Below are positions 16,980-26,901 of a stretch of 64,000 nt of DNA, piece after piece. Under the pieces are notes generated by a model that was given only the letters and a program-made list of their open reading frames with translations, was not told where the DNA came from and made no database searches. Positions within the stretch are counted from its first letter, which is position 1. Each line of letters begins with the position of its first letter. Source of the DNA: Lachnospiraceae bacterium AC2028 (GTDB lineage Bacteria > Bacillota > Clostridia > Lachnospirales > Lachnospiraceae); assembly GCA_000702685.1 (NCBI GenBank), contig JNJD01000006.1:310001-374000 (forward strand). Direction: 5' to 3'. The translations under genes and the position numbers were made by a program.

Positions 16980-17663
16980 TTATGCTCTGCGATAATTCCT
17001 GAAGCAGATGATTGCTCCGGCCATTGCGGCAAGAACGATGAGTGCCATGAAAGAATAGGTAACTCCGGTCTTGGGTGATGCTGCGGGAGCATTGGTAGAA
17101 ATCTTGACTATGGAAATAGGTGAAAGGCTTGAAACCTGGAATGCAACGGAACCGGTAGATACTGCAACGGGCTTGATGAGCTCCCAGTTGGTTCCGTTAA
17201 AGTGAAGAATGGCAATGGTATCGCCTGCGGCAATCTGTCCGTTGGTCATGACGATATTGTACATTCCGGTTGAATCCTTGGTAGCGGTAGTAGGATCAAC
17301 ATCAACGGTTGAAAGGATATTGGCAGCAACAACGCTTCCCTGTGTGGTGGCTGCGGTTACAAGATCGGGATTGCCGAGGAAATATCCGATCGCAGCAACA
17401 TCCCTGAGGACAGTATTCTGTACGGCAACAGCGGCTGCCTTAGCGGTTGAATCGGATACCGCAGAAACCTTAAATCCCTCTGAAGTAGCTGTAAGGATAG
17501 CATACTGTGCGGGAGTTGCGGTGTCAGCAACAGCGGTTATGGATGTCTGAGTTGAAACGGGAGGCTGTACGGTACCTACAGCGGGGCTTGCGGCAAATAC
17601 GGTGATCGCATTGAGCATCATCAGCATTGCAGCGGAGATAATTGCCAGAACCTTCTTTTTCAT
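16980..17663 (-). CDS. small SPKTG-anchored surface protein
   Basis: A 227-residue exported protein rich in Ala, Thr, Val and Ser. It has a signal peptide (about 1-25, ending VFAA), a low-complexity beta-type body, and a sorting signal at the end: SPKTG, a hydrophobic helix, and the basic tail RNYRRA. SPxTG/PPxTG motifs are the known targets of class B sortases in Clostridioides difficile, and a class B sortase lies two genes upstream. A near-ideal AGGAGGG stands before the ATG. I do not recognise the body; its simple composition fits a spacer or abundant coat component rather than an enzyme. Confidence 0.8.
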   Translation of the reverse strand: MKKKVLAIISAAMLMMLNAITVFAASPAVGTVQPPVSTQTSITAVADTATPAQYAILTATSEGFKVSAVSDSTAKAAAVAVQNTVLRDVAAIGYFLGNPDLVTAATTQGSVVAANILSTVDVDPTTATKDSTGMYNIVMTNGQIAAGDTIAILHFNGTNWELIKPVAVSTGSVAFQVSSLSPISIVKISTNAPAASPKTGVTYSFMALIVLAAMAGAIICFRNYRRA

Positions 17664-17712
17664 TATTTTTCCCTCCTGAAAAAATGATAAACATTTTTAT
17701 TTATATTTTTAT

Positions 17713-17729
17713 CCGGATCACAGATCCGG
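17713..17729 (-). terminator. hairpin between LCP gene and surface-protein gene
   Basis: CCGGATC and GATCCGG are separated by three bases just after the LCP stop. The following bases are A+T rich but not a T run, so it is at best a weak terminator or a processing site that could set a separate level for the surface protein. Confidence 0.3.
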
Positions 17730-17740
17730 TAAGGCAACCG

Positions 17741-18841
17741 TCATACAGGTTCATAAAAGAGCTTTACTATCAGATCCTGAAGCGCATCATCGTCGGCATA
17801 GAACTCTTCGAACATCTCGCCCTGAAGTGTCTCACCCTGTACGGAATAGATATTGTCCGCATCGAATGAATAATCCATGGTTTCCGTTGCAAGATAGGTA
17901 TAACTGCTCACATTCAGATCGGTGACCATGTACTTCTGGAGAGTTGTAAAAAGAGAAACCGCAACTGTAATGTCTCCGTTCACTCTCTCCCTTGCCGTGA
18001 CGGCAAATGTGGTCAGATACTGTTTCTGTCTTTCCTGCCTCACAGAGTTGGAATCGAATTCATCCTCATGTCTGAGACGTACATACCAATAAGCTGTGTC
18101 TCCCATCAGGGTAACGACCTGACCTCTGTGAAGATCCATGTCATATTCGGGATATACGATGTCATCAAGCACTTCGAGTGTCACACCGCCGACCGCGTCG
18201 TTGAGTTCCGGTATGGCATCCATGCTTATAGCGGCATATGCATGTATCGGAATATTGTGGAAGAACCTCGATACTGCCTTGACCTGATGTTCGGCACACG
18301 CAACTTCATCGTTACCGTATCCGTGCTGAAGCGCTATCTGCTCTTTCAGTATGCCTCTGTAATTACCTTCATCATCCCAGACATCAACATCGGCCATAGC
18401 ATTTCTGTTGATGCTGACGACTTTAATGCTTTCATCATGCGGATTCAGGAGAACCAGAAAGAGTGCATCCGCCTGGCCGCCGTTGTTATACGAATCCGGA
18501 TTGCTTTCCCAGCTCTGTCCGCCAATCTCCGTCACAGTCTCTTTATCAAGTCCCATAACAAGGATGCAGATAAGGTCTTTGTTCGGAGCGTATTCTTTTC
18601 CGTTATAAACGATATGACCTTCTTCTATTCCGGTATCCGGCGATCCGTTTTGTACCGCTTCGCCTACGTCTGCCGTATCGGATTCAAGTCCGGAGCTGAG
18701 TTCGTACAACGATCTTCTTCCCATCGATCTTACGAGAAGGAAAATACCGGTGATCAGTAAAGCGATAACTATCAGCGTAAAAACAAGCCGTCCCCAGGCA
18801 GTAAAGGTTTTCTTTTCGGTTATGATCTTATCTTCTATCAC
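17741..18841 (-). CDS. LytR-CpsA-Psr (LCP) family glycan-attachment protein
   Basis: A 366-residue membrane protein with one N-terminal helix (about residues 18-40) and an extracellular LCP domain. Family features are ILVMGLD, a VVSINRNAM stretch, the conserved HAYAAISMDAIPELNDAVGGV, and YVRLRHED..SVRQERQKQ near the C-terminal third. LCP enzymes move lipid-linked polymers onto peptidoglycan or protein. The frame is open to 18946, overlapping the sortase gene, but a GTG at 18841 with GAGG 6 bases upstream lies 17 bases after the sortase stop and gives a normal N-terminus, so I prefer it. Its position makes it the likely ligase for the glycan exported by the Wzm/Wzt pair. Confidence 0.88.
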   Translation of the reverse strand: MIEDKIITEKKTFTAWGRLVFTLIVIALLITGIFLLVRSMGRRSLYELSSGLESDTADVGEAVQNGSPDTGIEEGHIVYNGKEYAPNKDLICILVMGLDKETVTEIGGQSWESNPDSYNNGGQADALFLVLLNPHDESIKVVSINRNAMADVDVWDDEGNYRGILKEQIALQHGYGNDEVACAEHQVKAVSRFFHNIPIHAYAAISMDAIPELNDAVGGVTLEVLDDIVYPEYDMDLHRGQVVTLMGDTAYWYVRLRHEDEFDSNSVRQERQKQYLTTFAVTARERVNGDITVAVSLFTTLQKYMVTDLNVSSYTYLATETMDYSFDADNIYSVQGETLQGEMFEEFYADDDALQDLIVKLFYEPV

Positions 18842-18857
18842 TTCCCGCCTCGCGTGC

Positions 18858-19778
18858 CTATGGGTTAAGCAGTACTCCCGTAACCAGGAATCTCTTTGAA
18901 GCGTCATGATCCGTCGTGCAGGTAGAAAGAGTAATGATGCGGTCATCTACCGTTACATCGATGTCATGACGAATGTTCGCAAGATCCGAACTCGTAAGAT
19001 CCATATTGCTGATATTTCTCAAGTACTGCTCGAATATGTAATCATTCTTGACGTCAAAATTCAGCAGCAGATGGATCGACGGATATATGTATGCGGCATA
19101 GATCTCATATACAAGTGTCCTGCCGTCTTCCGTGTAAATGTAGATATAATGCGGTTCACTCACCATGTCGGGATTGCGGAAGTTATGCAGAGTCGAGAAC
19201 ATGGTTGTGTTATCCATATTGTGGCCGTAGATAACGGTATTGGGATCGGTGAAATCCTTGCTGTTATAGTTCTCCGTATATATGACACCCGGAAAACCGT
19301 ACGAGCCGTCAAGATTGTGGTTCAGGTAGTATTCGTTGTTGCTCGGATGCTGAAGCACCGGATAATCCACGCTTGTTCCGGGTACGTAGATCCACGCATA
19401 AATATCCGGATTGGTCTGATGAAGCTCGTCCCAGTCAATGTTCTTGCCGGGAGCATCGGATACGGCTTCGGGGATCTCCTCTTCTTCATTGCCGCTTACA
19501 TCACCTTCACCGGATGCCTGAAGAAGTCCCTCGGGTGAAAGACCCTGCGGTGCATCCTCCGTATCGGGAACATCATTAACCGGATCGGCGGGATCCTGAG
19601 GTTGCTCATCACTTACGGCATTTACATTTTCAGACAATTCACGGTAAGTGTTTTCCGCATCGATACGATTCTTGTATCTTACCGCAATGTAAACAGCGCC
19701 TATAACTGCGGCTAAAGCGAGAAGCATTCCCGCGTACAACCATATTTTATTTCCGGAGCCTTTATTATTTGAATACAT
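18858..19778 (-). CDS. srtB: class B sortase
   Basis: A cysteine transpeptidase of 306 residues that anchors surface proteins to the wall. It has a membrane helix at about 12-33, an acidic linker at about 50-115, and the sortase barrel. The catalytic residues are visible: His186 in VIYGHNMD, Cys287 in TLSTC, and Arg296 in SKRFLV. The inserted helix region and TLSTC favour class B. Its probable substrate is the SPKTG protein at 16980-17663. No clear ribosome site precedes the ATG, but the start gives a clean membrane anchor. It is the first gene after the promoter at 19822-19850. Confidence 0.93.
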   Translation of the reverse strand: MYSNNKGSGNKIWLYAGMLLALAAVIGAVYIAVRYKNRIDAENTYRELSENVNAVSDEQPQDPADPVNDVPDTEDAPQGLSPEGLLQASGEGDVSGNEEEEIPEAVSDAPGKNIDWDELHQTNPDIYAWIYVPGTSVDYPVLQHPSNNEYYLNHNLDGSYGFPGVIYTENYNSKDFTDPNTVIYGHNMDNTTMFSTLHNFRNPDMVSEPHYIYIYTEDGRTLVYEIYAAYIYPSIHLLLNFDVKNDYIFEQYLRNISNMDLTSSDLANIRHDIDVTVDDRIITLSTCTTDHDASKRFLVTGVLLNP

Positions 19779-19821
19779 AACAAACAGCAGGCCGAAATAC
19801 GGCCCTTATACATCACACTAC

Positions 19822-19850
19822 ATTATATCACTGATTTACATAATATTGAA
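19822..19850 (-). promoter_or_regulatory. promoter for srtB-LCP run
   Basis: An extended -10 (TGATATAAT, with TATAAT at 19827-19822) lies 17 bases from a weak -35 (TTCAAT, 19850-19845). A small hairpin (GGCCG/CGGCC, 19790-19804) lies in the leader before srtB. Confidence 0.6.
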
Positions 19851-19866
19851 TAAATTTTCGGAATTT

Positions 19867-21012
19867 TCAGATAAAAGCTCTCATGACAAAATTTGCCAGA
19901 TCCAAGCCTTTTTCAGACAGTTTTATACGATCTTCACAGTGCTCAAGGAGTCCGTCCGAGATAAAACGGTCTATCTCCCTGCCGTATACGTCAAAAATAC
20001 CGGTCTTAAACCTTTTTTCAAACTCGGAAACGCTTACACCGCTTATAAGGCGCAGTCCGAGGATCATATACTCGCTTATGAGTCCCTGCTGATCCAGCTT
20101 TTCTATCAAAACCGGACCCGCAAGCGGATCTTTCAGATACTCTTCCATATCGGGAGTATCGGTATATCTGCAATGTCCGTAATATGATGCGGCATCGAGT
20201 CCGGCAGCGAAGTACTCCACTCCGGTCCAATACCCGATGTTGTGAATGCACTCATATCCCTTCCTTGCATAATTGGATATCTCATATCTTTCGAATCCGT
20301 ACTCTTTTAATATACGGGATGTCATATGATACATTTCCCGGTCCGCATCTTCATCCGGAAGGTCCAGCCTTCCGTCCTCATACATCTGACCGAAGGGAGT
20401 CTCTTCCTCGATTATCAGACTGTATGCGGATATATGCTTTATGTTCTCCGAAAGCGTGCAGACCTTTCTCAGAGTCTCCTCAAAAGAAGACGCACTCTGA
20501 CCCGGAAGTCCGCTCATAAGATCTACATTGATATTATCAAAACCGGCTTTCTCAGCCATGCGGATGCTTCTTACGAAATCCTCGTAATTATGGATCCTTC
20601 CGAGGCTCTTAAGCTCGGATTCATGTGATGACTGAAGTCCTATGCTCAGGCGGTTTATTCCGCATGCCCTGTACGCTGTGAGCTTTTCTTCATCAAGTGT
20701 TCCGGGATTGCATTCTATGGTTATCTCCGCATCATCTTCAAGGGTGAATCTTTCTTTTACGACATTCATGACCCTTACCATATGCTCCGCAGGGAGCACG
20801 GAAGGTGTTCCGCCGCCGATGAACACGCTTCTTAAGGGCTTATCGCATCTTTCACTGCCGATAAATAAGAGTTCATCACAAAGAGCCTCTATGTATCTTT
20901 CCTTCGTTTTCTCATCTGCGGGAAAAGAAAGAAAATCACAATAGAGGCACTTCTTAACGCAAAAAGGTATATGTATATAGAGCTCTGATTTTGTAAGATC
21001 AGTTATCATCAT
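19867..21012 (-). CDS. hemW: radical SAM heme chaperone HemW
   Basis: A 381-residue radical SAM protein of the HemN/HemW group. The cluster motif CVKKCLYC lies near residue 18, preceded by YIHIPF, followed by FIGGGTPS and the HNIGYWTG motif that marks HemW. It lacks the N-terminal extension of true coproporphyrinogen oxidase HemN. HemW is thought to hand heme to acceptor proteins; it is often found behind lepA in Firmicutes, as here, with a 14-base overlap. Two ATGs in tandem (21012 and 21009) could serve as start. Confidence 0.92.
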   Translation of the reverse strand: MMITDLTKSELYIHIPFCVKKCLYCDFLSFPADEKTKERYIEALCDELLFIGSERCDKPLRSVFIGGGTPSVLPAEHMVRVMNVVKERFTLEDDAEITIECNPGTLDEEKLTAYRACGINRLSIGLQSSHESELKSLGRIHNYEDFVRSIRMAEKAGFDNINVDLMSGLPGQSASSFEETLRKVCTLSENIKHISAYSLIIEEETPFGQMYEDGRLDLPDEDADREMYHMTSRILKEYGFERYEISNYARKGYECIHNIGYWTGVEYFAAGLDAASYYGHCRYTDTPDMEEYLKDPLAGPVLIEKLDQQGLISEYMILGLRLISGVSVSEFEKRFKTGIFDVYGREIDRFISDGLLEHCEDRIKLSEKGLDLANFVMRAFI

Positions 21013-22807
21013 CGAGTTTGAGAACGCTCATGAATGCGGACTGGGGAATCTCCACGCTTCCGACCTGTCTCATACGCTTCTTGCCTTCCTTCTGTTTTTC
21101 AAGAAGCTTTTTCTTACGTGTGATATCACCGCCGTAGCATTTGGCAAGGACATCCTTTCTCATAGCCTTTACGGTCTCACGGGCAATGACTCTTCCGCCG
21201 ACGCAGGCCTGAATGGGAATTTCGAACAGATGCCTCGGGATCTCGTCCTTGAGCTTCTCGCACATCTTCCTTCCGCGCTCATATGCGGAGTCGGAGTGTA
21301 CGATAAAGCTGAGCGCATCAACCTGCTCTTTATTGATCAGTATATCGAGTTTTACGAGCGAACTCTTCTCATAATCCTTGAGATCGTAGTCGAACGATGC
21401 GTATCCTCTGGATCTTGATTTGAGAGCATCGAAGAAATCGTAGATTATCTCATTAAGCGGAAGTTCATACTTGATAAGCGCTCTTCCCGCTTCGATATAT
21501 TCCATGCTCACATACCTGCCGCGTCTCTGCTGGCACAGTTCCATGATGGATCCCACAAAGTCCTTGGTCACCATTATTTCGGCATTGACTATGGGCTCTT
21601 CCATATATTCGATCTCACTGGGATCGGGAAGATTGGATGGATTGGTCAGATCGATCACGGTGCCGTCGGTCTTATAGACCTTGTAAACAACGGAAGGAGC
21701 GGTTGTAACTAGATCTAGATCATATTCTCTCTCAAGTCTTTCCTGGATTATGTCCAGATGGAGAAGTCCGAGGAAACCGCATCTGAAACCGAAGCCCAGA
21801 GCGAGCGATGTTTCAGGCTCATAGAAAAGGGACGCATCATTAAGCTGGAGCTTTTCAAGCGCTTCCTTAAGGTCTTCGTATTTTGCACTGTCGGCGGGAT
21901 ATACGCCGCAGTAGACAACGGGCTGAACCTTCTTGTATCCGGGAAGAGGTTCGGCACAGGGGTTATCGGCTTCCGTTACGGTATCGCCGACTTCAGTCTC
22001 GGAAAGCGTCTTTATGGATGCTGTGATATAACCGACCATTCCGGCGGAAAGTTCTTCACAGGGAATGAATCTTCCGGCACCGAAATACCCGACCTCGACA
22101 ACTTCCTCACACGCACCCGTAGCCATCATTTTGATCTTCGTGCCCTTTTTGACGGTTCCGTCCATCACGCGTACGAATACGATGACACCCTTATATGAAT
22201 CGTAGATGGAATCGAATATCAGCGCGGACAGCGGAGCATTCTCATCCCCCTTGGGAGCGGGGATCTTATTCACTACGGCTTCAAGGACTTCCTCTATGCC
22301 TATTCCGTTTTTGGCGGAGATAAGGGGAGCATCCTGAGCCTCAATACCGATGACATCTTCGATCTCATCCTTGACTCTCTGGGGTTCCGCGCTGGGAAGA
22401 TCGATCTTATTGATGACTGGGAATACGTCGAGGTTATGGTCCAGAGCAAGATATACATTGGCAAGAGTCTGTGCTTCTACGCCCTGCGCGGCATCAACGA
22501 CAAGGATAGCGCCATCGCATGCGGCAAGGCTTCTCGAAACCTCATAGTTAAAGTCGACATGTCCCGGAGTATCGATGAGATTGAAGATATACTCCTTACC
22601 GTCATTAGCCTTATAGACCGTTCGTACGGCCTGGGATTTGATGGTGATTCCTCTTTCCCTTTCAAGCTCCATATTGTCAAGGACCTGCTCCTGCATCTCT
22701 CTTGCGGTAAGCAGACCTGTTTTCTCAATGATACGGTCGGCAAGCGTGGACTTGCCGTGATCGATATGGGCAACTATGCAAAAATTTCTTATAAGACTCT
22801 TATCCAT
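20999..22807 (-). CDS. lepA: elongation factor 4
   Basis: A ribosome-associated GTPase of 602 residues, the standard LepA length. The G1 motif is AHIDHGKST and G3 is DTPGH, followed by NKIDLP; the LepA-specific C-terminal domain ends with the basic [15 protein letters not shown] stretch. GAGG precedes the ATG. It back-translocates or remodels stalled ribosomes. It is followed by hemW with overlapping stop and start. Only 54 bases separate its start from the rpsT terminator hairpin, so its promoter must lie within or just above that. Confidence 0.97.
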   Translation of the reverse strand: MDKSLIRNFCIVAHIDHGKSTLADRIIEKTGLLTAREMQEQVLDNMELERERGITIKSQAVRTVYKANDGKEYIFNLIDTPGHVDFNYEVSRSLAACDGAILVVDAAQGVEAQTLANVYLALDHNLDVFPVINKIDLPSAEPQRVKDEIEDVIGIEAQDAPLISAKNGIGIEEVLEAVVNKIPAPKGDENAPLSALIFDSIYDSYKGVIVFVRVMDGTVKKGTKIKMMATGACEEVVEVGYFGAGRFIPCEELSAGMVGYITASIKTLSETEVGDTVTEADNPCAEPLPGYKKVQPVVYCGVYPADSAKYEDLKEALEKLQLNDASLFYEPETSLALGFGFRCGFLGLLHLDIIQERLEREYDLDLVTTAPSVVYKVYKTDGTVIDLTNPSNLPDPSEIEYMEEPIVNAEIMVTKDFVGSIMELCQQRRGRYVSMEYIEAGRALIKYELPLNEIIYDFFDALKSRSRGYASFDYDLKDYEKSSLVKLDILINKEQVDALSFIVHSDSAYERGRKMCEKLKDEIPRHLFEIPIQACVGGRVIARETVKAMRKDVLAKCYGGDITRKKKLLEKQKEGKKRMRQVGSVEIPQSAFMSVLKLDDDN

Positions 22808-22861
22808 AAAACCTCAATAATGGGACTCGGTTTCACAGCCGCGTTCCGTATGGTGTTTTTT

Positions 22862-22892
22862 AAAAAAACCCTCGGAAGACTCCGAGGGTTTT
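22862..22892 (-). terminator. rpsT terminator
   Basis: An 8-bp stem (CCCTCGGA / TCCGAGGG, 22869-22888) with a 4-base loop is followed on the minus strand by a run of seven T. It lies 28 bases after the rpsT stop. Confidence 0.9.
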
Positions 22893-22915
22893 GTGATTAA
22901 TGATCTTGCGAAAGC

Positions 22916-23179
22916 TTAAGCCATCTTGTTAACAGCCTTAGCCATCTTAGAAGTCTTGTTAGCTACGTTGTTCTTGTGATATACGCCCTTGGTAGCAGCC
23001 ATCTCAAGAGTCTTGGTAGCCTCTCTGAGCTCAGCTTCAGCTGCGCTCTTGTCTCCGCCTTCTACTGCAGAATAAACCTTCTTGATCGCGGTCTTTGCAG
23101 ATGAACGGATAGCCTTATTTCTCTCTTCGTTCCTGCGATCAACAAGTACTCTCTTCTTAGCAGATTTAATGTTAGCCAA
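22916..23179 (-). CDS. rpsT: 30S ribosomal protein S20
   Basis: An 87-residue basic protein beginning ANIKSAKKR after the initiator, the exact S20 pattern and length. The start is a TTG at 23179 with GGAGG 6 bases upstream; longer in-frame starts would add a non-homologous leader. E. coli rpsT also starts with UUG, and weak initiation there is part of autoregulation, so the same could hold here (inference). It has its own promoter and terminator and a leader of roughly 120 bases. Confidence 0.96.
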   Translation of the reverse strand: MANIKSAKKRVLVDRRNEERNKAIRSSAKTAIKKVYSAVEGGDKSAAEAELREATKTLEMAATKGVYHKNNVANKTSKMAKAVNKMA

Positions 23180-23299
23180 AGTAACACCTCCAAAAAATAT
23201 TAAAAACAAGTTATTACAAGTGCCGGTGACTTTAGCCTAATGCATTGACGGGATGCATTCAAAGCGAGACACGCACGCTAAAACATCACACACTTTGCT

Positions 23300-23328
23300 A
23301 ATATACCCACTTTACGGGCATTTGTCAA
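23300..23328 (-). promoter_or_regulatory. rpsT promoter
   Basis: A consensus -35 TTGACA (23328-23323), a 17-base spacer and -10 TATATT (23305-23300). The leader from about 23293 to 23180 contains short self-complementary stretches but no element I recognise. Confidence 0.8.
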
Positions 23329-23337
23329 CGATTTTTA

Positions 23338-24585
23338 TCAATTATTGTTAAGTTGACGGGTTTTGGTCTCCCTTCCCCTGAAGACATCGGTTGCGACCTT
23401 GACCTGCTTATTGCCGGGCGATACATAGGTTGCGGAATTGACCGTTACCTTGCCTGCTGCGGGATGCATATTCACGAAGCCCACGATCAGTCCGATAATG
23501 ATACCTGCAACGATGGGAAGGAAGATGCTGAAATCCATCATGAATGAGAGGATCACTCCGATCGCTATGATAACGGCTCCGACGATCGCAGCGAATGACC
23601 ATACTCTCTTCGGATCAACGGGAGCGGTTCCTACGATCTTTCCGGTCTGGCCGTTGATGTAGAAGGGATAGGGCTGATCCTTGTATGAATAATCGTATTT
23701 CCATACGGGCATAAGTCCGTAATGGGAAACAACAGCATTGTACTGAACCTTCAGGTTCTCATTCTCGGTCCTGTTGTATTTACCGTGTGAGCCGCTCTGG
23801 GCCTCATCATGGCACATGCTTCTGCCGAAATGTTCAACCTGCTTCTCTGCTCTGGGGCGGAGTGCATCAGCAGGCTGATTGTACTGTTCCGAATAGAAGC
23901 CCGACATATATCTCGAATCGTAGGGCATTGAATCATTCGTATCGAATGGAGCCAGAAGATCCATCATATCATCGGGAAGTGCATCGGCTGCATCAACGGG
24001 AAGCTTATTGAACTTGGCATCCATTACACGGTTAACATCATAGGAATCGATATCCGTGTATTCGGTATTTCCCTTGGTGTATTTCTTTTCCTGGATACCG
24101 GTTGCGTAATAATCAAGGGTCGTATCCATATCATAGAACCATGTAGGCATATACCAGCCCTGGATCTTTTTGAGTCTTGCTTCGCTTACAAGATCCCTGG
24201 GAGCAAACTTCATGGAGGCGAATTTCTGCTTGATCATATCCTTCGCCTTCTTCTCATCGATCTTGAAAGGAGTCATAAATTCGGGCTTGTACTCTCCCTT
24301 CATCCTGGAATCAACGATGATGTTGGAATCGCATGCGGGGCACTTGAGCGCAGAAGTGAACTTTCCGAGTTCGATCTCACATCCGCAGTTGGGGCAGAGC
24401 AGATTTCCGGCAGCGGAATAACCGAGTTCCTGAACGGTCTCTTCGGTGGCAACATCACCGTCCTTGATCTCGGAACCTGTGCTTACTTCCTCGCACTCGG
24501 TCGAATCACAGAACGGGCACTTCATCTTGCCGATAGAAGGCTCAAACACCATATCACCGCCACAGTTTTTACATTTGTAAATCAT
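23338..24585 (-). CDS. zinc-ribbon membrane protein
   Basis: A 415-residue protein with two zinc ribbons at the N-terminus (CKNCGG..CPFC at about 4-27, CPNCGC..CPACDS at about 65-85), a long central domain with many aromatic residues, and two membrane helices at about 331-375. The C-terminal 40 residues are polar. Related proteins in Clostridia are annotated only as TFIIB-type zinc-ribbon or hypothetical. AAGGAGC precedes the ATG. The central domain contains GWYMPTWFYD and a GLMPVWKYDYSYKDQPYPFYINGQTG block, which suggest a beta-rich module. No function can be assigned. Confidence 0.7.
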   Translation of the reverse strand: MIYKCKNCGGDMVFEPSIGKMKCPFCDSTECEEVSTGSEIKDGDVATEETVQELGYSAAGNLLCPNCGCEIELGKFTSALKCPACDSNIIVDSRMKGEYKPEFMTPFKIDEKKAKDMIKQKFASMKFAPRDLVSEARLKKIQGWYMPTWFYDMDTTLDYYATGIQEKKYTKGNTEYTDIDSYDVNRVMDAKFNKLPVDAADALPDDMMDLLAPFDTNDSMPYDSRYMSGFYSEQYNQPADALRPRAEKQVEHFGRSMCHDEAQSGSHGKYNRTENENLKVQYNAVVSHYGLMPVWKYDYSYKDQPYPFYINGQTGKIVGTAPVDPKRVWSFAAIVGAVIIAIGVILSFMMDFSIFLPIVAGIIIGLIVGFVNMHPAAGKVTVNSATYVSPGNKQVKVATDVFRGRETKTRQLNNN

Positions 24586-24641
24586 ATACTATTGCTCCTT
24601 TAACTTTTTAAAATATTTAAAGTGCATCGAATGCATTTTTA

Positions 24642-25667
24642 TCAGAAAAGATCATGATATGCCTGAGGAATATGATCCGCATTCATTTGTGCTTCGGGGA
24701 TCAGATAATAACTGTAAAGCAGTTTGTCCCTGCGCGCTCCGTTAACGGTATAAACGGGATCGTCCCAGGTAACATCAATATAAAGCCAGACGCCGTTTAC
24801 CGCAACTCTGTTCCATGCATGATCGGAACCGTCGCCGTAACCTGTGATCGTCTCGCAGGGAATACCGAGCACCTTCATGAAATACTCAAATGTCTTGGCA
24901 TATCCGGCACATACCGCGGTGCGGTTATAAATGAATCCTTCGATCGTCTGTGATACATCGGCATAGGTTATGTCGTAATTGGCATAATTTATCATCCAGT
25001 CATGAACGGCGCGGATCTTCTGTTCGGTTGTCATATTGGGAGTGGTGATGGCCTGTGCAACCTGGATGATGAGCAGCTTGGCATTTGCATTGAGAGTTGT
25101 TCCCATAGCCTGACGGCCCTGATATACGCCTTCGGTCTTATATTCATTCCAGAGTGCGTTCTTATCCGTTCCGTAGACAGCGGCAAGATCCGGATTCAGC
25201 ATGGCATATGCGTTCGCATCGAAAAGAACGGATTCATCTTTATAAACATTGATTCCGCTTCCGCGTATGGTATAGACATACTCGGGCGTTTCTATCTGAA
25301 GATATCCGGGAGACTGAGCGGCGATATGACCGTTTTCAAATATCTTGCCGTGTCCGACAAGCGAAGAGAAAACATCCAGCTGAAGAGCGGCCGTATTGGT
25401 TGTACCGGCGGGAACAACTGCGGCTGCTCCGTTGGGTGCATAAGGAAGCCTGCCTTCTGCCTGTCCGCATACCACATAATGAAGATAAAGGTAATTGGGA
25501 TCGGTTCCGAATATCGATACGACATCCGGATTGTTGGCCGCATAGTATTCGGGATCGAACAGATTACCGTCTGCCATCTGTACGGGTGCCGCGCTCACTG
25601 CCTGCGAATACGCAAATACAGAGATCAAAAGCGCAGCGGCGGATAATAATAGTTTTCTTATATTCAT
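24642..25667 (-). CDS. secreted transglutaminase-like protein with two surface repeats
   Basis: A 341-residue exported protein. After a signal peptide (about 1-26) come two copies of a roughly 40-residue repeat: LFDPEYYAANNPDV..GTDPNYLYLHY..GQAEGR and LFDANAYAMLNPDL..GTDKNALWNEY..GVYQGR. A transglutaminase-core domain fills about 200-341. The catalytic triad is visible as Cys in TAVCAGYAK, His in SDHAWN and Asp in DVTWDD. Bacterial members are often peptidases or crosslinkers of the cell surface. GGAGG lies 9 bases before the ATG. I infer a role in processing or linking envelope proteins; the repeat may bind the wall. Confidence 0.82.
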   Translation of the reverse strand: MNIRKLLLSAAALLISVFAYSQAVSAAPVQMADGNLFDPEYYAANNPDVVSIFGTDPNYLYLHYVVCGQAEGRLPYAPNGAAAVVPAGTTNTAALQLDVFSSLVGHGKIFENGHIAAQSPGYLQIETPEYVYTIRGSGINVYKDESVLFDANAYAMLNPDLAAVYGTDKNALWNEYKTEGVYQGRQAMGTTLNANAKLLIIQVAQAITTPNMTTEQKIRAVHDWMINYANYDITYADVSQTIEGFIYNRTAVCAGYAKTFEYFMKVLGIPCETITGYGDGSDHAWNRVAVNGVWLYIDVTWDDPVYTVNGARRDKLLYSYYLIPEAQMNADHIPQAYHDLF

Positions 25668-25695
25668 ATGGTCATACCTCCATCAAACTAACCTG

Positions 25696-26901
25696 TCATT
25701 CCACGACAATCACATCTTTAAGAATATAACGGAATGTCGGAGCCGAACTGTCGCTGTTTTCAGGATATTCGGTATTAAGATCCCAGGAATCGGAAGGATC
25801 GGTGGGATTCAGCCCGATATAATCGCCGCGGAATACATGGATCCGTCCGTTCTTAAAATCTTCTATCGAGCGGTTTACAAGCTCCGCACCGCCTTCGGGT
25901 GCTATTGCGGGATTAAGTTCGAGCATTTCAACCCATCCCTTTTCAAATCCTGCACCTATGTCATTACCGTGAACATGTCCGCGGATCACCTCTTCTATCT
26001 TGCGGTTATTCATAGTTGCTTTGATCGCATCGCGGATATACGGAGTCCAATTGATCCTTGTTCCGATGAGAGAAGTGGTCGGTGCGACATCTATCATATC
26101 CTGATTATAACCGACATGGAAAACCGGGTGATCTGTTTCGGCACTCTCACACATTACCGCGGGTCCTATAGTATCGGAATGCTGCGAAATGATGATACAG
26201 CCTTCATCGATCAGTTCTCCGGCGATCTCTTTTTCCTTCATATAGCTGGTCCAGGTATTGGTATACTTAACTCTCATCCTTGCGCTCGGGCAGGTCTGTC
26301 TTGCTCCGAGAAGAAAGGCGGTATATCCGGATATGACTTCGGGATAGGGATAAGCTCCCACATAACCGATCCATGCTTCTTCGGGTATGATGACGCCCTT
26401 GTCGATCAGTTCGGTAAGCTTAAGTCCCGCAACCATTCCGGCGATGTATCTTCCCTCATAGATCTCTCCCATAAAGGTATGGTAGTTGGAGACGATACTC
26501 TTATCGGCATTATCACAGGTAGCCTGGCAGAACTGAACGCCGGGGTACTCGGCCGCAACCGCCTTTACGGTCTCGCCGTAACCGTAGCTGTTGGTGAAAA
26601 TGATATCACAGCCCTTATCCGCAAGTTCCCTCAAGACCTCATCAACATCCTCGTAAGGAACATTGCACCTGATCATGATATCGATGTCATCCCCGAATTC
26701 CATCTTCATCGTATCCATTGCACGGATGAAGTTTTCACTGTAGGGAGTACTTTCATCACCGTCTACGATCAGACCGACCGTGATGCTCTTATGGCCGAAA
26801 TCGATCTTTTCTTCCAGATGCCTGTATGCAAAAAATTCAAGTATGCATATCAGGGAGGCTATCACAACCCATATGATCTTTTTCTTTTCAGCATCAGACA
26901 T
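25696..26901 (-). CDS. membrane-anchored BMP/PnrA-type binding protein
   Basis: A periplasmic-binding-fold protein of 401 residues, family BMP (PnrA-like, usually nucleoside-binding). It has one N-terminal membrane helix (about 10-26) instead of a lipoprotein signal, and GLIVDGDE, IFTNSYGYGE, the YEGRYIAGMVAGL block and HVGYNQDM of the family. The ATG at 26901 has GGAGG 6 bases upstream and overlaps the stop of the HD-GYP gene as ATGTCTGA; the other ATG at 26907 touches the ribosome site. No ABC permease or ATPase lies nearby. Its coupling to the sensor gene suggests that it presents a ligand to that sensor rather than feeding a transporter. Confidence 0.83.
   Translation of the reverse strand: MSDAEKKKIIWVVIASLICILEFFAYRHLEEKIDFGHKSITVGLIVDGDESTPYSENFIRAMDTMKMEFGDDIDIMIRCNVPYEDVDEVLRELADKGCDIIFTNSYGYGETVKAVAAEYPGVQFCQATCDNADKSIVSNYHTFMGEIYEGRYIAGMVAGLKLTELIDKGVIIPEEAWIGYVGAYPYPEVISGYTAFLLGARQTCPSARMRVKYTNTWTSYMKEKEIAGELIDEGCIIISQHSDTIGPAVMCESAETDHPVFHVGYNQDMIDVAPTTSLIGTRINWTPYIRDAIKATMNNRKIEEVIRGHVHGNDIGAGFEKGWVEMLELNPAIAPEGGAELVNRSIEDFKNGRIHVFRGDYIGLNPTDPSDSWDLNTEYPENSDSSAPTFRYILKDVIVVE

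Noticed and set aside
23180-23299. Riboswitch in the rpsT leader
   Set aside because: Short complementary stretches exist, but no known aptamer motif or clear alternative hairpins are visible.
25696-26901. BMP protein as part of a nucleoside ABC transporter
   Set aside because: No permease or ATPase is adjacent, the anchor is a membrane helix rather than a lipobox, and the gene is coupled to a sensor.
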